Assembly (NCBI GenBank): GCA_965214975.1
Contig: OZ244055.1
Span: 3,410,001 to 3,474,000 of the forward strand
Source of the DNA: JAJEBT01 sp965214975
GTDB taxonomy: Bacteria > Pseudomonadota > Alphaproteobacteria > MPNO01 > UBA830
DNA length: 64,000 nt
Direction: 5' to 3'
Made by a program: the position numbers and the translations under genes. Positions 33,595-43,720 of this stretch are shown in pieces (position 1 is the first letter of the stretch; each line of letters opens with the position of its first letter). The notes under the pieces are model-generated. The model worked only from the letters and a program-made list of their open reading frames with translations. It did no database searches and had not been told where the DNA came from.

Positions 33595-35220
33595 TCAGAC
33601 CCCCTCCGCCGGCGCCAGCGGCGTCCGCCCCAGGATGTGGTCGCTCGCCTTCTCGGCGATGACCATCACCGCGGCGTTGATGTTGCCGGACACGAGGTCG
33701 GGCATCGACGACGCGTCCACGACCCGGAGGTTCTCCGCACCGCGCACCCGGCATTCCGGATCGAGCACGGCGCGCTCGCTCGTTCCCATGGCCGCGGTGC
33801 AGGACGGATGGTGGGCGGTGACGGCGGTGCGGCGGATCCAGTCGTCGATCTGGCCGTCGGTCCGCGCCTCCGGACCCGGTGCGGTCTCCCTGCCCCGGAA
33901 GGCGTCGAGCGCGCCGTGGTGCAGGAGCTCGCGGGCGGCGTGAACGCCCCTGCGCAGGGTTTCCAGATCCTCGGGCGCGGTGAGAAAATTCTGGATGATC
34001 CGCACCTTGTCCATGGGATCCGCCGACCGGAGGAGAACCTCGCCCCGGCTCTCGGGATGGAGCAGCACCGGCCGCAGCCCGAAACCGTCCTCGTAGGGCG
34101 GCCGGATCCCGGGGAACCAGAGGCGCGCGTCCGGTGGCGCGCCGCGGAACAGGAACTGGATGTCGGTGACCGCGAGTTCCGGCCGGGTCTTGACGAAACC
34201 GTGGAGCCCGCCCGGAAGAACCGTCGCCGGGCCCGTGCCGAACAGATGCGCCTGCACCATCGACACCGCCATGCGGTCGAGGCGCATGTCGTCGCGGAAC
34301 GGCCCGGCCGCGGGCCGGGTGGCGAGTGGCATGACGGCCAGGTGGTCCTGAAGATTCTTCCCGACCTGCTGGGAATCGATCACGGTCTCGATGCCGGTCT
34401 CGGACAGATGGTCGGCCGGCCCGATCCCGGACAGCATCAGAAGCTGCGGGGAATTGAACACGCCGCCCGAAAGGACGACCTCGCGTTCGGCGCGGGCGGT
34501 GCGGATCTCGCCGCCGTGCACGAACTCCACGCCTGCCGCCCGGGTGCCGTCCATGACGATCCGCCTCGCATGGGCGTTCGTGAGGACGGTCACGTTCGGC
34601 CGTTTCGCCGCCGGCCGCAGGAACGCGCGGGCGGCGCTGTTGCGCCTGCCTTCGTGGATGGTCGCCTGGCTGCGGCCGAGCCCCTCCTGCCTCTCGCCGT
34701 TGTAGTCCTCGGTGAAGCCGACCCCGGTCGCCTCCGCAGCCTCGATCCAGGCGTCCCACAGCGGATCGCGCGAACGCGCCCGCGTGGTGTGGAGCGGGCC
34801 GCCGCCGCCCCTGAAGCGGTCCGCGCCCTCTTCCCAGGTCTCCATGCGCCGGAAATACGGAAGCACGTCCGCGTACGACCAGCCCGTCGCTCCCTTCTGC
34901 GCCCAGCGGTCGTAGTCGCCGCGGTGACCCCGGACATAGGCCATGACGTTGATCGAGGACGACCCGCCCAGCACCTTGCCGCGCATCGCCTCGATGACGC
35001 GGTCGCCGAGCTCGGGCTCGGGCTCGGTGTCGAGCCCCCAGTCATGGGCCCGCTTGTCGTGCATCCGGCCGAGGCCGAGGGGGATGTGGATCAGCGGGTC
35101 GGTGTCGGGCCCGCCGGCCTCGATCACGAGCACGCGAAGGTCCGGCCGTTCGCTCAGCCGGTAGGCCAGAACGCAGCCGGCGCTCCCCGCGCCCACGATG
35201 ACGTAGTCGTGCCGGTCCAT
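33595..35220 (-). CDS. GMC-family FAD-dependent oxidoreductase (choline dehydrogenase-like)
   Basis: A 541-residue glucose-methanol-choline oxidoreductase. The FAD Rossmann motif VGAGSAGCVLAYRLSE opens the protein, GGSSSINVMAYVRGH (GMC signature 1) is near residue 85, GGVFNSPQLLMLSGIGP (signature 2) near 255, and the catalytic His region TAHHPSCTAAMG near 470 is followed by NINAAVMVIAEKASD. It oxidises an alcohol to an aldehyde or ketone. ATG 35220 was preferred to an upstream in-frame ATG because the FAD motif follows within five residues. It is the first of three leftward genes (GMC, VOC, LLM). Confidence 0.9.
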   Translation of the reverse strand: MDRHDYVIVGAGSAGCVLAYRLSERPDLRVLVIEAGGPDTDPLIHIPLGLGRMHDKRAHDWGLDTEPEPELGDRVIEAMRGKVLGGSSSINVMAYVRGHRGDYDRWAQKGATGWSYADVLPYFRRMETWEEGADRFRGGGGPLHTTRARSRDPLWDAWIEAAEATGVGFTEDYNGERQEGLGRSQATIHEGRRNSAARAFLRPAAKRPNVTVLTNAHARRIVMDGTRAAGVEFVHGGEIRTARAEREVVLSGGVFNSPQLLMLSGIGPADHLSETGIETVIDSQQVGKNLQDHLAVMPLATRPAAGPFRDDMRLDRMAVSMVQAHLFGTGPATVLPGGLHGFVKTRPELAVTDIQFLFRGAPPDARLWFPGIRPPYEDGFGLRPVLLHPESRGEVLLRSADPMDKVRIIQNFLTAPEDLETLRRGVHAARELLHHGALDAFRGRETAPGPEARTDGQIDDWIRRTAVTAHHPSCTAAMGTSERAVLDPECRVRGAENLRVVDASSMPDLVSGNINAAVMVIAEKASDHILGRTPLAPAEGV

Positions 35221-35381
35221 GCAGCCGCTCCCCCATGCCGTTCGCGACGGCGGATCCATGACAGTCTACCAGCCGGGCGCCCGTCTTCCACATCGGCGGT
35301 TGTTGACATCGTCGCGGCCGAACCCGATTCCTGACCGGACGAGCGACCCGCCGGGCCGCGGCGCGAACGGAGGGCGGAAGG

Positions 35382-36044
35382 ATGGCGAACGGAAGCGGCC
35401 GCCCGCTGTCGTCCCTGCTGGAGGGCGCACGGGAGTTCGGACGGAGAGAGTACGCGGGCGCGGATTCCCTCATGGCCCGGCTGGCGTCCGGCCAGAGTCC
35501 GCAGGTGATGGTCATCGCCTGCAGCGATTCCCGCGCCGACCCGGCGCTGGTCTGCGGCGCCCGTCCGGGCGATGTCTTCGCCGTCCGCAACGTGGCGAAC
35601 CTGGTGCCGCCGGCGGACTCGGGCGCGGCGGGGCTCGGGGTCTGGGCCGCGGTCGAGTACGCGGTGAAGGCGCTCGAGATCGTCGATCTGGTGATCATGG
35701 GTCATGCGCGCTGCGGCGGCATCGCGGCGGCGCTCGAAGCGGTCCGCGGCGGCGGGGCGGGCGGATTCGAGGCCGTCGATCCCTGGCTGGAGACGGCGCA
35801 CGGCGCCTGCCGGGAGGCGTTGTCGGAGCTCGGCGAGGCGGCGCACGGCGACACGCTCGCCGCGCTTGCCGAACGGCGCTCGGTCCTGCGGTCTCTGGAC
35901 AATCTCCGCGCCCGCCCCTGGATCGCCGAGCGCGTCGCCGCCGGTGGCCTCCTGCTGCACGGATGGTGGCTTGATCTCGACACCGGCGCTTTGTGGACGA
36001 CCGGTCCCGACGGGGAGTTCCGGCCGCCGGAGGAGGCGCGGTGA
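35382..36044 (+). CDS. beta-carbonic anhydrase
   Basis: A 220-residue beta-class carbonic anhydrase. Zinc ligands are in ACSDSR (Cys, with the Asp-Arg dyad, about 46-51) and GHARCGG (His and Cys, about 104-110); RNVANLVPP is the second conserved stretch. It hydrates CO2 to bicarbonate in the cytoplasm. The ATG has GGAGGG upstream. It stands alone next to the GMC gene (divergent) and a low-GC island. CO2 released by UbiD decarboxylases nearby is a loose functional link only. Confidence 0.92.
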   Translation: MANGSGRPLSSLLEGAREFGRREYAGADSLMARLASGQSPQVMVIACSDSRADPALVCGARPGDVFAVRNVANLVPPADSGAAGLGVWAAVEYAVKALEIVDLVIMGHARCGGIAAALEAVRGGGAGGFEAVDPWLETAHGACREALSELGEAAHGDTLAALAERRSVLRSLDNLRARPWIAERVAAGGLLLHGWWLDLDTGALWTTGPDGEFRPPEEAR

Positions 36045-36215
36045 CGCCTGGCGCCGCTTCCGAAACCGGCCGGTGCGGACCGGCCCTGCCGTGCGGGCAC
36101 TCCGTCTTCGGAAAGGCCTTCGCGCACATGCGACGGCTCCCGGGTCGTCGCCGGCAGGGGACGGGGCGGTCCTTCAGGGTCGCTTCCATGCCGTCGGCCA
36201 CCGGAGCGTTTGCCG

Positions 36216-36790
36216 CATATAGTGATCTTCAATTCTATTTCAATATAAAAACATTATTCGGAAAATATACTAGAAAATTACTTATACTTTTCATTTTGGA
36301 TTATGTGGCAACAAGGTGATGTTGACGGGTGAGGTGTATTTGTTGTCGGCTCCGGCAGCCGAGTCGATGGCCCAGCCGACCCCGCCGCCCAGAACGATGT
36401 TCCCAAAGGGCCGCCTCCGCCACGCCCGATTTGTTGTGGTAAGTCGCCTTTTGGTAGCCGGTCAACATGCACTCGATCACGATGTCATGTTTCGTCTTCT
36501 TGATGGTCGCCGCACCGGGTGTGGGGTCCACTCTTCCGATTCTTTGCCCTTTGCGCAAGAAATCGCATGCGGCACCGGCTGGATTGGTATTGATAAATAC
36601 CTCTTGGGTTGTGCCCTCGATGATCGATGAACACCCGGAAACAAGAAAAGTGAGAACCGCAAGCGCAGACGACACACGTAACGACATGAGAATCATCCTC
36701 TTTTCATTATCGGACACGCCAAACAGTGCATCCAACATCAAGTTTGTCGCTTGCAACAACGAAAGTCAAACACCGATCGTGCGCGGGGAC
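36216..36790. other. low-GC island around a lipoprotein gene
   Basis: Base composition drops sharply here, most of all at 36220-36300, which is mostly A and T (for example TATTTCAATATAAAAAC), in contrast to the GC-rich DNA on both sides. The island contains the frameshifted lipoprotein gene and ends about 500 bp before tRNA-Pro. It is probably acquired DNA. No integrase, direct repeat or tRNA 3'-end copy was seen. Confidence 0.6.
36291..36687 (-). pseudogene. small lipoprotein of unknown function, broken by a one-base frameshift
   Basis: The first frame gives a lipoprotein signal peptide with lipobox LTFLVSGC (about residues 11-18), then INTNPAGAACDFLRKG, GRVDPTPG and KKTKHDIVIEC, and runs to GVAEAAL. 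One base later the expected tail appears in the next frame: FGNIVLGGGVGWAIDSAAG, ADNKYTSPVNITLLPHNPK, then TGA at 36291. Removing one base in the GGGCC/GGCCC run at about 36405-36411 restores a 131-residue protein. The family (conserved GGGxGWxIDSxxGADNKY tail) is widespread in proteobacteria and of unknown function. ATG 36687 has AGAGGA 8 bases upstream. Codon use is less GC-rich than in the neighbours, which supports acquisition. Confidence 0.75.
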
Positions 36791-37310
36791 ACCGCAACCT
36801 GGGCAGTCCCTGCCGGAGAGCTTGAAGCGACGCTGGCGACGGGACTGGATGCCGAACAGGTTGAACCGGCACCCTGCGATGGAGCCGGTGGCGCCGCTGC
36901 GGACGGCCATGGCGCGCATGCTCCAGTGGGTGGCGCCGTTGGGGGAGGGGGCTGCGGTGCGGGGGGCGACTTCGGCGGCGCGTTCGTCGTCGCGGGCTCC
37001 CGGCCGCCCCGGGCGCGGGCGGGAACGATTGGCGCGCACCGCGCCAGCCCGTGCGGCCGGAAACGGGAGTTGGCAAGGCCGGGAAGCCGTACCCCTTCGT
37101 CATCGGAAAGAACGACGGGTTCGATGGGGCGCTCACGGGGCATGGACAGATTCGTCGATGGCTGCTGCCCGTGAACGCATGCTGTTTCTCCGGGATTTCA
37201 CGTCAGTTCGGCACTGACGATCCCGCGTTTCCGACAGAACGCCGAGGTGGCTCCGGTTTTCGGGCCGCGCTTGAATTTTCGGGCCGGGAGCGTGTAGAAT
37301 GACCGCTAGT
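36688..37310. other. gap upstream of the lipoprotein gene and of tRNA-Pro; no gene recognised
   Basis: About 620 bp. The left 100 bp belongs to the low-GC island and must hold the lipoprotein promoter. The rest is GC-rich; three overlapping leftward frames have Arg/Pro-rich translations without motifs. One of them contains DCPGCGVPAH, which recalls a zinc knuckle but is too short to assign. Confidence 0.45.
37271..37300 (+). promoter_or_regulatory. candidate sigma-70 promoter of tRNA-Pro
   Basis: TTGAAT at 37271-37276 and TAGAAT at 37295-37300 with an 18-base spacer, ending 10 bases before the mature tRNA. The AT-rich boxes stand out from the GC-rich surroundings. The same 18-base spacing occurs upstream of tRNA-Met. 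Confidence 0.55.
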
Positions 37311-37387
37311 CGGAGTGTAGCTCAGCCTGGTAGAGCACTGTCTTCGGGAGGCAGGGGCCGGTGGTTCGAATCCACTCACTCCGACCA
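37311..37387 (+). tRNA. tRNA-Pro (CGG)
   Basis: A 77-nt tRNA with an encoded CCA end. Acceptor CGGAGTG pairs with CACTCCG, the anticodon stem CTGTC/GGCAG (one G-U pair) encloses TTCGGGA with anticodon CGG, and the T-arm has GGTTCGAATCC. It reads CCG, a frequent codon in this genome. Confidence 0.95.
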
Positions 37388-37469
37388 GTCCCGTCGGGAT
37401 CGCCGGGTTTTCGCGCCAACGGTTTCGTCGCGTCCGCGCGCCGGAACCCGGGGGCTTGGGGAGGAGAGA

Positions 37470-37793
37470 ATGTCGTTCTACGAACTGCGCCAGTACACGG
37501 TTCACCCCGGCAAGATGGACGAATGGATCGAGTTCATGGAGGGGGAGATCATCCCGTTCCAGGTCTCGAAGGGTGCCGTCGTCTGCGGGAGCTTCCGCGG
37601 CGAGACCGACAACTCGGTCTATGTCTGGCTGCGGCGCTTCGAAAGCGAGGCCGAGCGCGCGCGGCTCTACGAGGCGGTGTACGAGAGCGATCGCTGGAAG
37701 AATGACATCGCGCCCCGGCTTCCCGCGATGATCGACCGCGACGCGGCGGTCGTGACTCGGATTGTCCCGACCCCCAGATCCACCGTTCGGTGA
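37470..37793 (+). CDS. NIPSNAP-family protein
   Basis: A 107-residue dimeric alpha/beta-barrel protein of the NIPSNAP family. It opens with SFYELRQYTVHPGKMDEW, the family signature, and ends with an ARLYEAVYESDRWKNDI helix followed by an IVPTPRS tail. The biochemical role of bacterial members is unclear; they often accompany catabolic operons. ATG 37470 has a strong GGGGAGGAGAG ribosome site. It is a single gene between tRNA-Pro and a convergent SDR gene. Confidence 0.85.
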   Translation: MSFYELRQYTVHPGKMDEWIEFMEGEIIPFQVSKGAVVCGSFRGETDNSVYVWLRRFESEAERARLYEAVYESDRWKNDIAPRLPAMIDRDAAVVTRIVPTPRSTVR

Positions 37794-37809
37794 GGCCGCG
37801 CCTTCGGCG

Positions 37810-38667
37810 TCACATGATCGCCGGAAGGTTGCGCGAAGGCTGGCGGGCGCCGGACGCGGCCTCGTCCGGTTCCGCCCGCGTGTCCCAGTCCTGGCCGATG
37901 TAGCGGCCGCCGGTGCGGCCGTTCGACCGGTCGGAGCACAGCCACAGGACCGCCGCGTTCATGACGTCGACCGGCAACAGCGGCCGCCGGGTGACGCCGG
38001 TCGCCATGCGGGTGTCGGCGGCGCCTCCGGGAAGCAGGACGTTGGAGGTCACGCCCGTGCCCTCGAGTTCGCCGGCCCAGGCCCTGGTCATGGCCTCGAG
38101 CGCGGCCTTCGACGGGCCGTAGGGCGTGTTCATCGGGCGGATCATGGACCGGTCGCTGGTGGAGACGTTCACGATCCGCCCGAAGCCTCGTGCCGTCATG
38201 TGCGGCACGGCGGCGGCCGCCATGAAAAACGTGCCGACGACGTTGGTGACCATCACCTCCTCCCAGCGGTCGCGGTCCGCGTCCCAGAACTTCGTCGTCC
38301 CGCCGCCGGTGGTCTCGCTCACGTATCGGGTGCCGCGCGCCGCGTTGTTCACGAGCGCCTCGATCCGCCCGAAACGCTCGAGCGCGCGCTCGACGACGCG
38401 GGCGCAGTCGTCCCGGCTGCGTATGTCCGCCTGCACGGCCTGCACGGTTCCGGCCATGCCGTCGGCGGCCGTGATGGTCTCCTCGATCGATCCGGCGTCG
38501 CGCGCGGCGATGACGGTGACGGCCGCGCCGCGTTCGGCAAGGGCGAGCGCCATGGAGCGGCCGAGCCCCTGGCCCCCGCCGGTGACGATCGTCGAGCGGC
38601 CGGCGAGCGAGGGGTAGGCGTCCGGACCCTGCGGTCCCTCGGAGGGGGAGTGTTTCGGATCTGTCAT
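37810..38667 (-). CDS. short-chain dehydrogenase/reductase (SDR)
   Basis: A 285-residue classical SDR. The NAD(P) motif TGGGQGLG (about residues 30-37) and NNAARG follow the Rossmann pattern; the catalytic Ser region is NVSTSDRS and the Tyr-Lys pair is in YGPSK. The VLLPGGAADTRMATG stretch after it is typical. A short acidic/proline N-terminus precedes the fold. It interconverts an alcohol and a carbonyl compound; the substrate is unknown. It is transcribed alone toward the NIPSNAP gene. Confidence 0.88.
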   Translation of the reverse strand: MTDPKHSPSEGPQGPDAYPSLAGRSTIVTGGGQGLGRSMALALAERGAAVTVIAARDAGSIEETITAADGMAGTVQAVQADIRSRDDCARVVERALERFGRIEALVNNAARGTRYVSETTGGGTTKFWDADRDRWEEVMVTNVVGTFFMAAAAVPHMTARGFGRIVNVSTSDRSMIRPMNTPYGPSKAALEAMTRAWAGELEGTGVTSNVLLPGGAADTRMATGVTRRPLLPVDVMNAAVLWLCSDRSNGRTGGRYIGQDWDTRAEPDEAASGARQPSRNLPAIM

Positions 38668-39838
38668 GTTCTCCGCCTCCGCGGTGCGGCGATTCGGTCC
38701 GCCTCGGTTTATTCGCGTTCCCCGGGGTTCGCCGTCCGGCAAGCGGACAGCCGTCGGACCGGGGTCGGCTTGCAGGAGCGGGACTCCGGAACGTCGGGCC
38801 AAGGCTTCGCGCCGTCGACGGGACGCGGGGCGCGGCTTCCTTCCGGCGCTGCCCCGGAAGGGATTGTCGCCGGAACCCCGTTCGCTCGCAAGGACGGTGA
38901 GGACAGGATCGGCCGCTGTGGCGGGACCGCAGGATCCGCCGGTGAAGGACGCCGCGCCGCCGGGCATGCGGCCCGCGAGTCCCGCAGGCGGAGGGGGCGA
39001 CACACCCCTGTTCCGGCTGGTCGGGAAGCTGGTTGCGGCAGGGCTCGATCTCGATTCGCGGAATTCGTCGGACCGGACGTTCCTCCGTCGTGCGGCCAGG
39101 GCGTGGGACGTGAAAGCGGTCGTGGCCGATGCCGCGGCGAAGGGTGGCGGGCGGGTCACGCCCATGCGGGCGGCGAGGAAAGCGCGTGCCGTTCTCCATG
39201 GAGGTGGTCGACGCGGAAGTCCGTCGGGGCCGGGAAGCGGCCGCGCGCGAGGTGGCGAGCGCACCCGGCGCCGATCCGCTGGCCTTGGGGGCGTCCCCGT
39301 TTGTCCAGGGCCGGCACGGCCCTCGGTTTCCCTCGAACCGGCAGGAGTTCAACCGCAAGTGGAAGGCGGCGAGCGGACGCCGCCAAATTCACCGCGACTT
39401 CAGATGCGCGATCTTCCGGGATCCTGCCGCCGTCTGGAGGGCGGTGCGCCGCACGTGACCGGGAACCGTTGGCGGCGCCTGACAGCGAGCCGCGGCAGGC
39501 TCATCTCGCCGCGCCCGAATGCGACGCCAGGCACCGCTTCCACGATCTTCGTTCTCTCGGAAAAGCGTGCCACGGTGGCATAATGGCGCGAACAAGGGCA
39601 AACCTTGGCATCGACAACCGCTCTCCCGCGACACGCGGTCAATCTCGGGAATCTCTTCGCCGGTGTCAAGTGCCCGGAACCGCTTTCTTGTCGTGACCGG
39701 GCGCCGGTAGCGGGTGCGGCTCCGCCTGCCGTGCGATCGAGATCCTGTGCCATTCTCAGGCTCTGTCTCGTGACTGCGGCACCAGGCTCCCGGCTTCGCC
39801 GGGCCGGCGGCCGGTTGGGGAAGTGGCGGTTCGCTACC
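38668..39838. other. 1.17-kb gap without a recognisable gene
   Basis: This is the longest empty stretch in the window. Open frames exist in several phases, but their translations are low-complexity and change phase without any recognisable domain. It may contain a decayed gene. A sequence near 39761 (GGCTCTGTCTCGTGAC) resembles the end of some insertion sequences, but no second end or transposase was found. Confidence 0.5.
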
Positions 39839-40447
39839 TCATGCGCCGTCGCGGGACGCGTGCTTGCCCGGAACCCAGCCGCTGTCCGCCAGGTTGGCGA
39901 GCCCGAAGTCCAGCGGCCGCCGCTCCAGGTCCGTCGCCATCGTGTCGTTCCACCGGTTCAGCCAGCCGAACAGGCAGATCGTGGCCACGAGCTCGACGAT
40001 CTGGTCGTCGTCGAAATGCTCGCGCAGATCCTCGAAGTCCCGGTCCGTGACCGCGTTGGGTGACGCTCCCGCTCCCTGGGCCACGCGAAGCGCCGCGCGC
40101 TCGGCGTCGTCGAAGAGCGGGCTCCGCTCGTAGTCCCAGATCGCCGCGACCTTTTCCGCGGGAACTCCGTCGACGGCCGCCGCGGTCTCGGCGGTGTGGG
40201 CGGAGCAGTACTGGCAGCCCGCCGAGCGGCTGGCCATGTGCGCCGCCATGCGCTTGAGCGGCAGCGGCACCTTGCCCGGGACGCCGATGACCTCCCGGGC
40301 CAGGCGCGCGAAGGCCCGGAGAATGCCGGGAGCGCGCGCCATCGCGAAGAAGCTGTTGGGAACGAACCCCATGGCCTTCTCGACGCGCTCGAAGACGTCC
40401 TCGAGTTCGGGCGAGCTTTCTCGGGAGACAGAGGTGACGCGGGTCAT
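39839..40447 (-). CDS. carboxymuconolactone decarboxylase/AhpD-like family protein
   Basis: A 202-residue all-helical AhpD-fold protein. The redox/acid-base motif CQYCSAHTAE (CxxC-x-x-H, about residues 80-89) is intact, with KRMAAHMASRSAG before it. This branch is usually annotated as a peroxidase-related alkylhydroperoxidase. It lies upstream of OsmC-family and iron-alcohol-dehydrogenase genes on the same strand, in the order AhpD-like downstream of OsmC. Two peroxide-handling proteins side by side suggest an oxidative-stress component. Start ATG 40447 has GGAGG. Confidence 0.85.
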   Translation of the reverse strand: MTRVTSVSRESSPELEDVFERVEKAMGFVPNSFFAMARAPGILRAFARLAREVIGVPGKVPLPLKRMAAHMASRSAGCQYCSAHTAETAAAVDGVPAEKVAAIWDYERSPLFDDAERAALRVAQGAGASPNAVTDRDFEDLREHFDDDQIVELVATICLFGWLNRWNDTMATDLERRPLDFGLANLADSGWVPGKHASRDGA

Positions 40448-40471
40448 CGTTTTTCCTCCGGCTGGATGCGG

Positions 40472-40930
40472 TCAGGGGGTGGAGAATTCCCAGTTCTCGT
40501 CGACGGCCGTGCCCGACTCCCGGATGACCTTCGCGATCGGGCAGAACTTGCGGAGATCGGCCTTGACCCTGTCGAAGTCCGAGGCCGGATTCGGCGACGT
40601 GACCGAGATGTTGAGGGTGATCGCCGGGAAGGGGATCCGGACCTCCTCCTGGAGCATGACGCCGCGCCGGTCGAACTTCGCCTCGGCGTCTATGTTCATG
40701 GCGTCGATGTGAAGCCCGTACCCCTCGGAGATCCGCTGCGTGATGACGTTGGTGCAGCCGATCAGCGACGCGATCAGGGTTTCCGTCGGCGTCAGGCCCA
40801 GATTGGTGCCGCCCCGTTCGGTCGGTTCGTCGATCACGCTTTCGAGATCGCGCGCCGTGATGTCGCTGCGCGCGTGATGCGGGCAACTGGCGGACATTTT
40901 CATCGTGACTTCGGTTTTCGGGGTGGCCAT
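40472..40930 (-). CDS. OsmC/Ohr-family protein
   Basis: A 152-residue OsmC-fold protein. The two reactive cysteines are visible in SLIGCTNV (about 59) and KFCPIAKVI (about 131), with TPTETLIAS before the first. OsmC and Ohr reduce organic hydroperoxides with these cysteines. The gap to the AhpD-like gene is 24 bp and to the iron dehydrogenase 27 bp, so the three are probably one transcript. ATG 40930 has GGGAG. Confidence 0.87.
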   Translation of the reverse strand: MATPKTEVTMKMSASCPHHARSDITARDLESVIDEPTERGGTNLGLTPTETLIASLIGCTNVITQRISEGYGLHIDAMNIDAEAKFDRRGVMLQEEVRIPFPAITLNISVTSPNPASDFDRVKADLRKFCPIAKVIRESGTAVDENWEFSTP

Positions 40931-40957
40931 GGATCCGTCTCCCTGTGAATGGCGCTG

Positions 40958-42043
<1,086 letters not shown>

Positions 42044-42269
42044 GCGCGGTGGGGCCGGTTGGGTGCGTCCGCCGCATCGGGCGGGCGCCGACGAGCACGG
42101 TGCGGGGGAGCGGGACTGCGGAACCTAGCGACGCCGAAGCCCGTCATCAAGAGGACGCGAGAATGGTGCAGGGTCCGGGCACGCCGGGCCGTCGGGCCCG
42201 GTTTTCTTGCCATCGGTCCCCGGGCGTGCAAGGTCTCCGCCCGGAAATCCGACCCGAGGAGAACGACTC

Positions 42270-42548
42270 ATGCTCTGGGCCATCCACTGCCTCGACAAGC
42301 TCGACGCTCTCGAACGCCGTCTGGCGGCGATCGACGCCCACCGCGCGTATCTGGAGACCAGGCCCATCGACATCGTGATGTCGGGGCCTCTCAAGGACGA
42401 TGCTGACGAGAAGATGATCGGCAGCCTGTTTCTCGTGAACGCCGGCAGTCGCGGGGAAATCGAGACCTTCCAGAAGAACGACCCGCTCCATCACGCCGAC
42501 GTGTGGGAAAGCATGCACGTCAACGTTTTCTTCCGCAGGCAGGGGTAG
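42270..42548 (+). CDS. YciI-like protein
   Basis: A 92-residue ferredoxin-like-fold protein of the YCII family: MLWAIHCLDK at the start, HRAYLET, the VMSGPLKDD loop with the active-site Asp, and DPLHHADVWESMHV near the end. Family members include muconolactone-isomerase-like and dehydrochlorinase-like enzymes; the role of this one is unknown. ATG 42270 has GAGGAGAA. It stands alone, divergent from the maleylacetate-reductase-like gene. Confidence 0.85.
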   Translation: MLWAIHCLDKLDALERRLAAIDAHRAYLETRPIDIVMSGPLKDDADEKMIGSLFLVNAGSRGEIETFQKNDPLHHADVWESMHVNVFFRRQG

Positions 42549-42904
42549 GATTCTCCGTTTTTCCGCATGCGCCGTCCGAGGCGGCATTCGGGCATCCCCG
42601 ATGTCCGGCGACCCGTCGGGCGCCGCGCGCGGTTTACGGATTCCTCGACGCGGCGTTTCGCGGGCTTGCGGAAGCTGCCGGAATCCGGCCGGTGCCGCCG
42701 CGCCGGCGGATGCCGGCATCCGTCGTCGTCCGACCCGACGAAAACGCGGATACGCCGTCGGAAAGGGGCAACCGCATGATCGACGGAAACTGCCTCGCAG
42801 GGGGCGAACCGGACGGGGACGGGTGGCGAATCGCGACGGACGACACGGCCGCCCGCGGGCCGGTCGTCGATTTCGGCAGGCCCGGCCAGTCGCCGGGTGC
42901 CCGC
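42549..42904. other. 356-bp convergent gap without a gene; contains a perfect 16-bp palindrome
   Basis: The gap lies between the YciI-like stop and the DUF899 stop. A perfect palindrome CGGATGCCGGCATCCG occupies 42707-42722. It could form a stem of 8 bp without a loop, so it is more like a DNA-binding site than a terminator. No gene was recognised. Confidence 0.45.
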
Positions 42905-43612
42905 TCAGGCGCCGTAGCGGTCGTGATGGCGCACCCATTCCATCGGGAAGGAAAGGCCGTCCTCGTCGCGGCCCCAGGGCGCGTGGTCGAGGAAGTGGTA
43001 GGCCGTGATGAACATGTCGAGACCGCGGCCGTAGGTCGAGTAGGTATGGAAAACCGAGCCGTCGCCATCCAGCGCGAACACGCTGAGTCCGGGCGCTTCC
43101 GTCGCCGGAAAGCCTGTTCGCCGGTAGTTGTACCAGACCTCGCCGGCCGCGATCTCGTCCTCGGTGAAGGAGACGTGATGGTCGCGGTTGAAGTCGCTGC
43201 CGGCCGAGGACAGCCACGCGAAGGTCCAGCCCATGCGCTTGCGGAAGGCCTCGATCTCGGCGAGCGGCGCGCGCGACACGGCGACCAGCGTCACGTCGCG
43301 GGCGCGCAGATGCACCGCAGCGGGCTCGAAATGGTCGGCGAGGAAGGAGCAGCTCGGACAGCCGGCGTCCCAGCCCGGTCCCATCATGAAGTGGTAGACC
43401 ATGAGCTGCCGACGTCCGTCGAAGAGATCCGCCAGCGACAGCGTTCCGCCGGCCCCCTCGAACGCGTAGTCCTTCTCCACCCGCTCCCAGGCGAGCGCGC
43501 GCCGGGCGGCGCTGATCTCGTCGCGGGCCCGGGTGAAGGCCTTTTCCCGTTCCAGCAGGACTAGGCGCTCTTTCAGCCAGTCCTCGTGCGAGACGATTCT
43601 CGGTTCCTGCAT
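42905..43612 (-). CDS. DUF899 thioredoxin-like protein
   Basis: A 235-residue protein of the DUF899 (AAA-like thioredoxin) family. The N-terminal helical part EDWLKERLVLLEREKAFTR is followed by the thioredoxin-fold section YHFMMGPGWDAGCPSCSF with a CxxC (about residues 82-85), VSRAPLAEIEAF and VFHTYSTYGRGLDM. The function is unknown; a redox role is suggested by the fold and cysteines. ATG 43612 has GGGGAG upstream. It precedes the TRAP operon stop region by about 100 bp. Confidence 0.85.
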   Translation of the reverse strand: MQEPRIVSHEDWLKERLVLLEREKAFTRARDEISAARRALAWERVEKDYAFEGAGGTLSLADLFDGRRQLMVYHFMMGPGWDAGCPSCSFLADHFEPAAVHLRARDVTLVAVSRAPLAEIEAFRKRMGWTFAWLSSAGSDFNRDHHVSFTEDEIAAGEVWYNYRRTGFPATEAPGLSVFALDGDGSVFHTYSTYGRGLDMFITAYHFLDHAPWGRDEDGLSFPMEWVRHHDRYGA

Positions 43613-43720
43613 GGCCGTTCTCCCCGCCATCGGAAAACCCGCGCGCGCCGGCACGGAGTCCGCGCAGCGTAGCGCGCCGTCCGCGAACCCGGCAAGAGGA
43701 TCCGCGGAGCGCCGCCGGCG

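Noticed and set aside
36707..37143. Leftward small open frames beside the lipoprotein gene, one with a DCPGCG motif
   Set aside because: Three frames overlap equally, compositions are Pro/Arg-rich, and no ribosome site or known domain supports any of them.
37311..37387. tRNA-Pro as an attachment site for the low-GC island
   Set aside because: No second copy of the tRNA 3' end and no integrase were found between 36000 and 39000.
42707..42722. Perfect 16-bp palindrome as a transcription terminator for the convergent genes
   Set aside because: It has no loop and no T-tract on either side, so it is at most a protein-binding site or chance.
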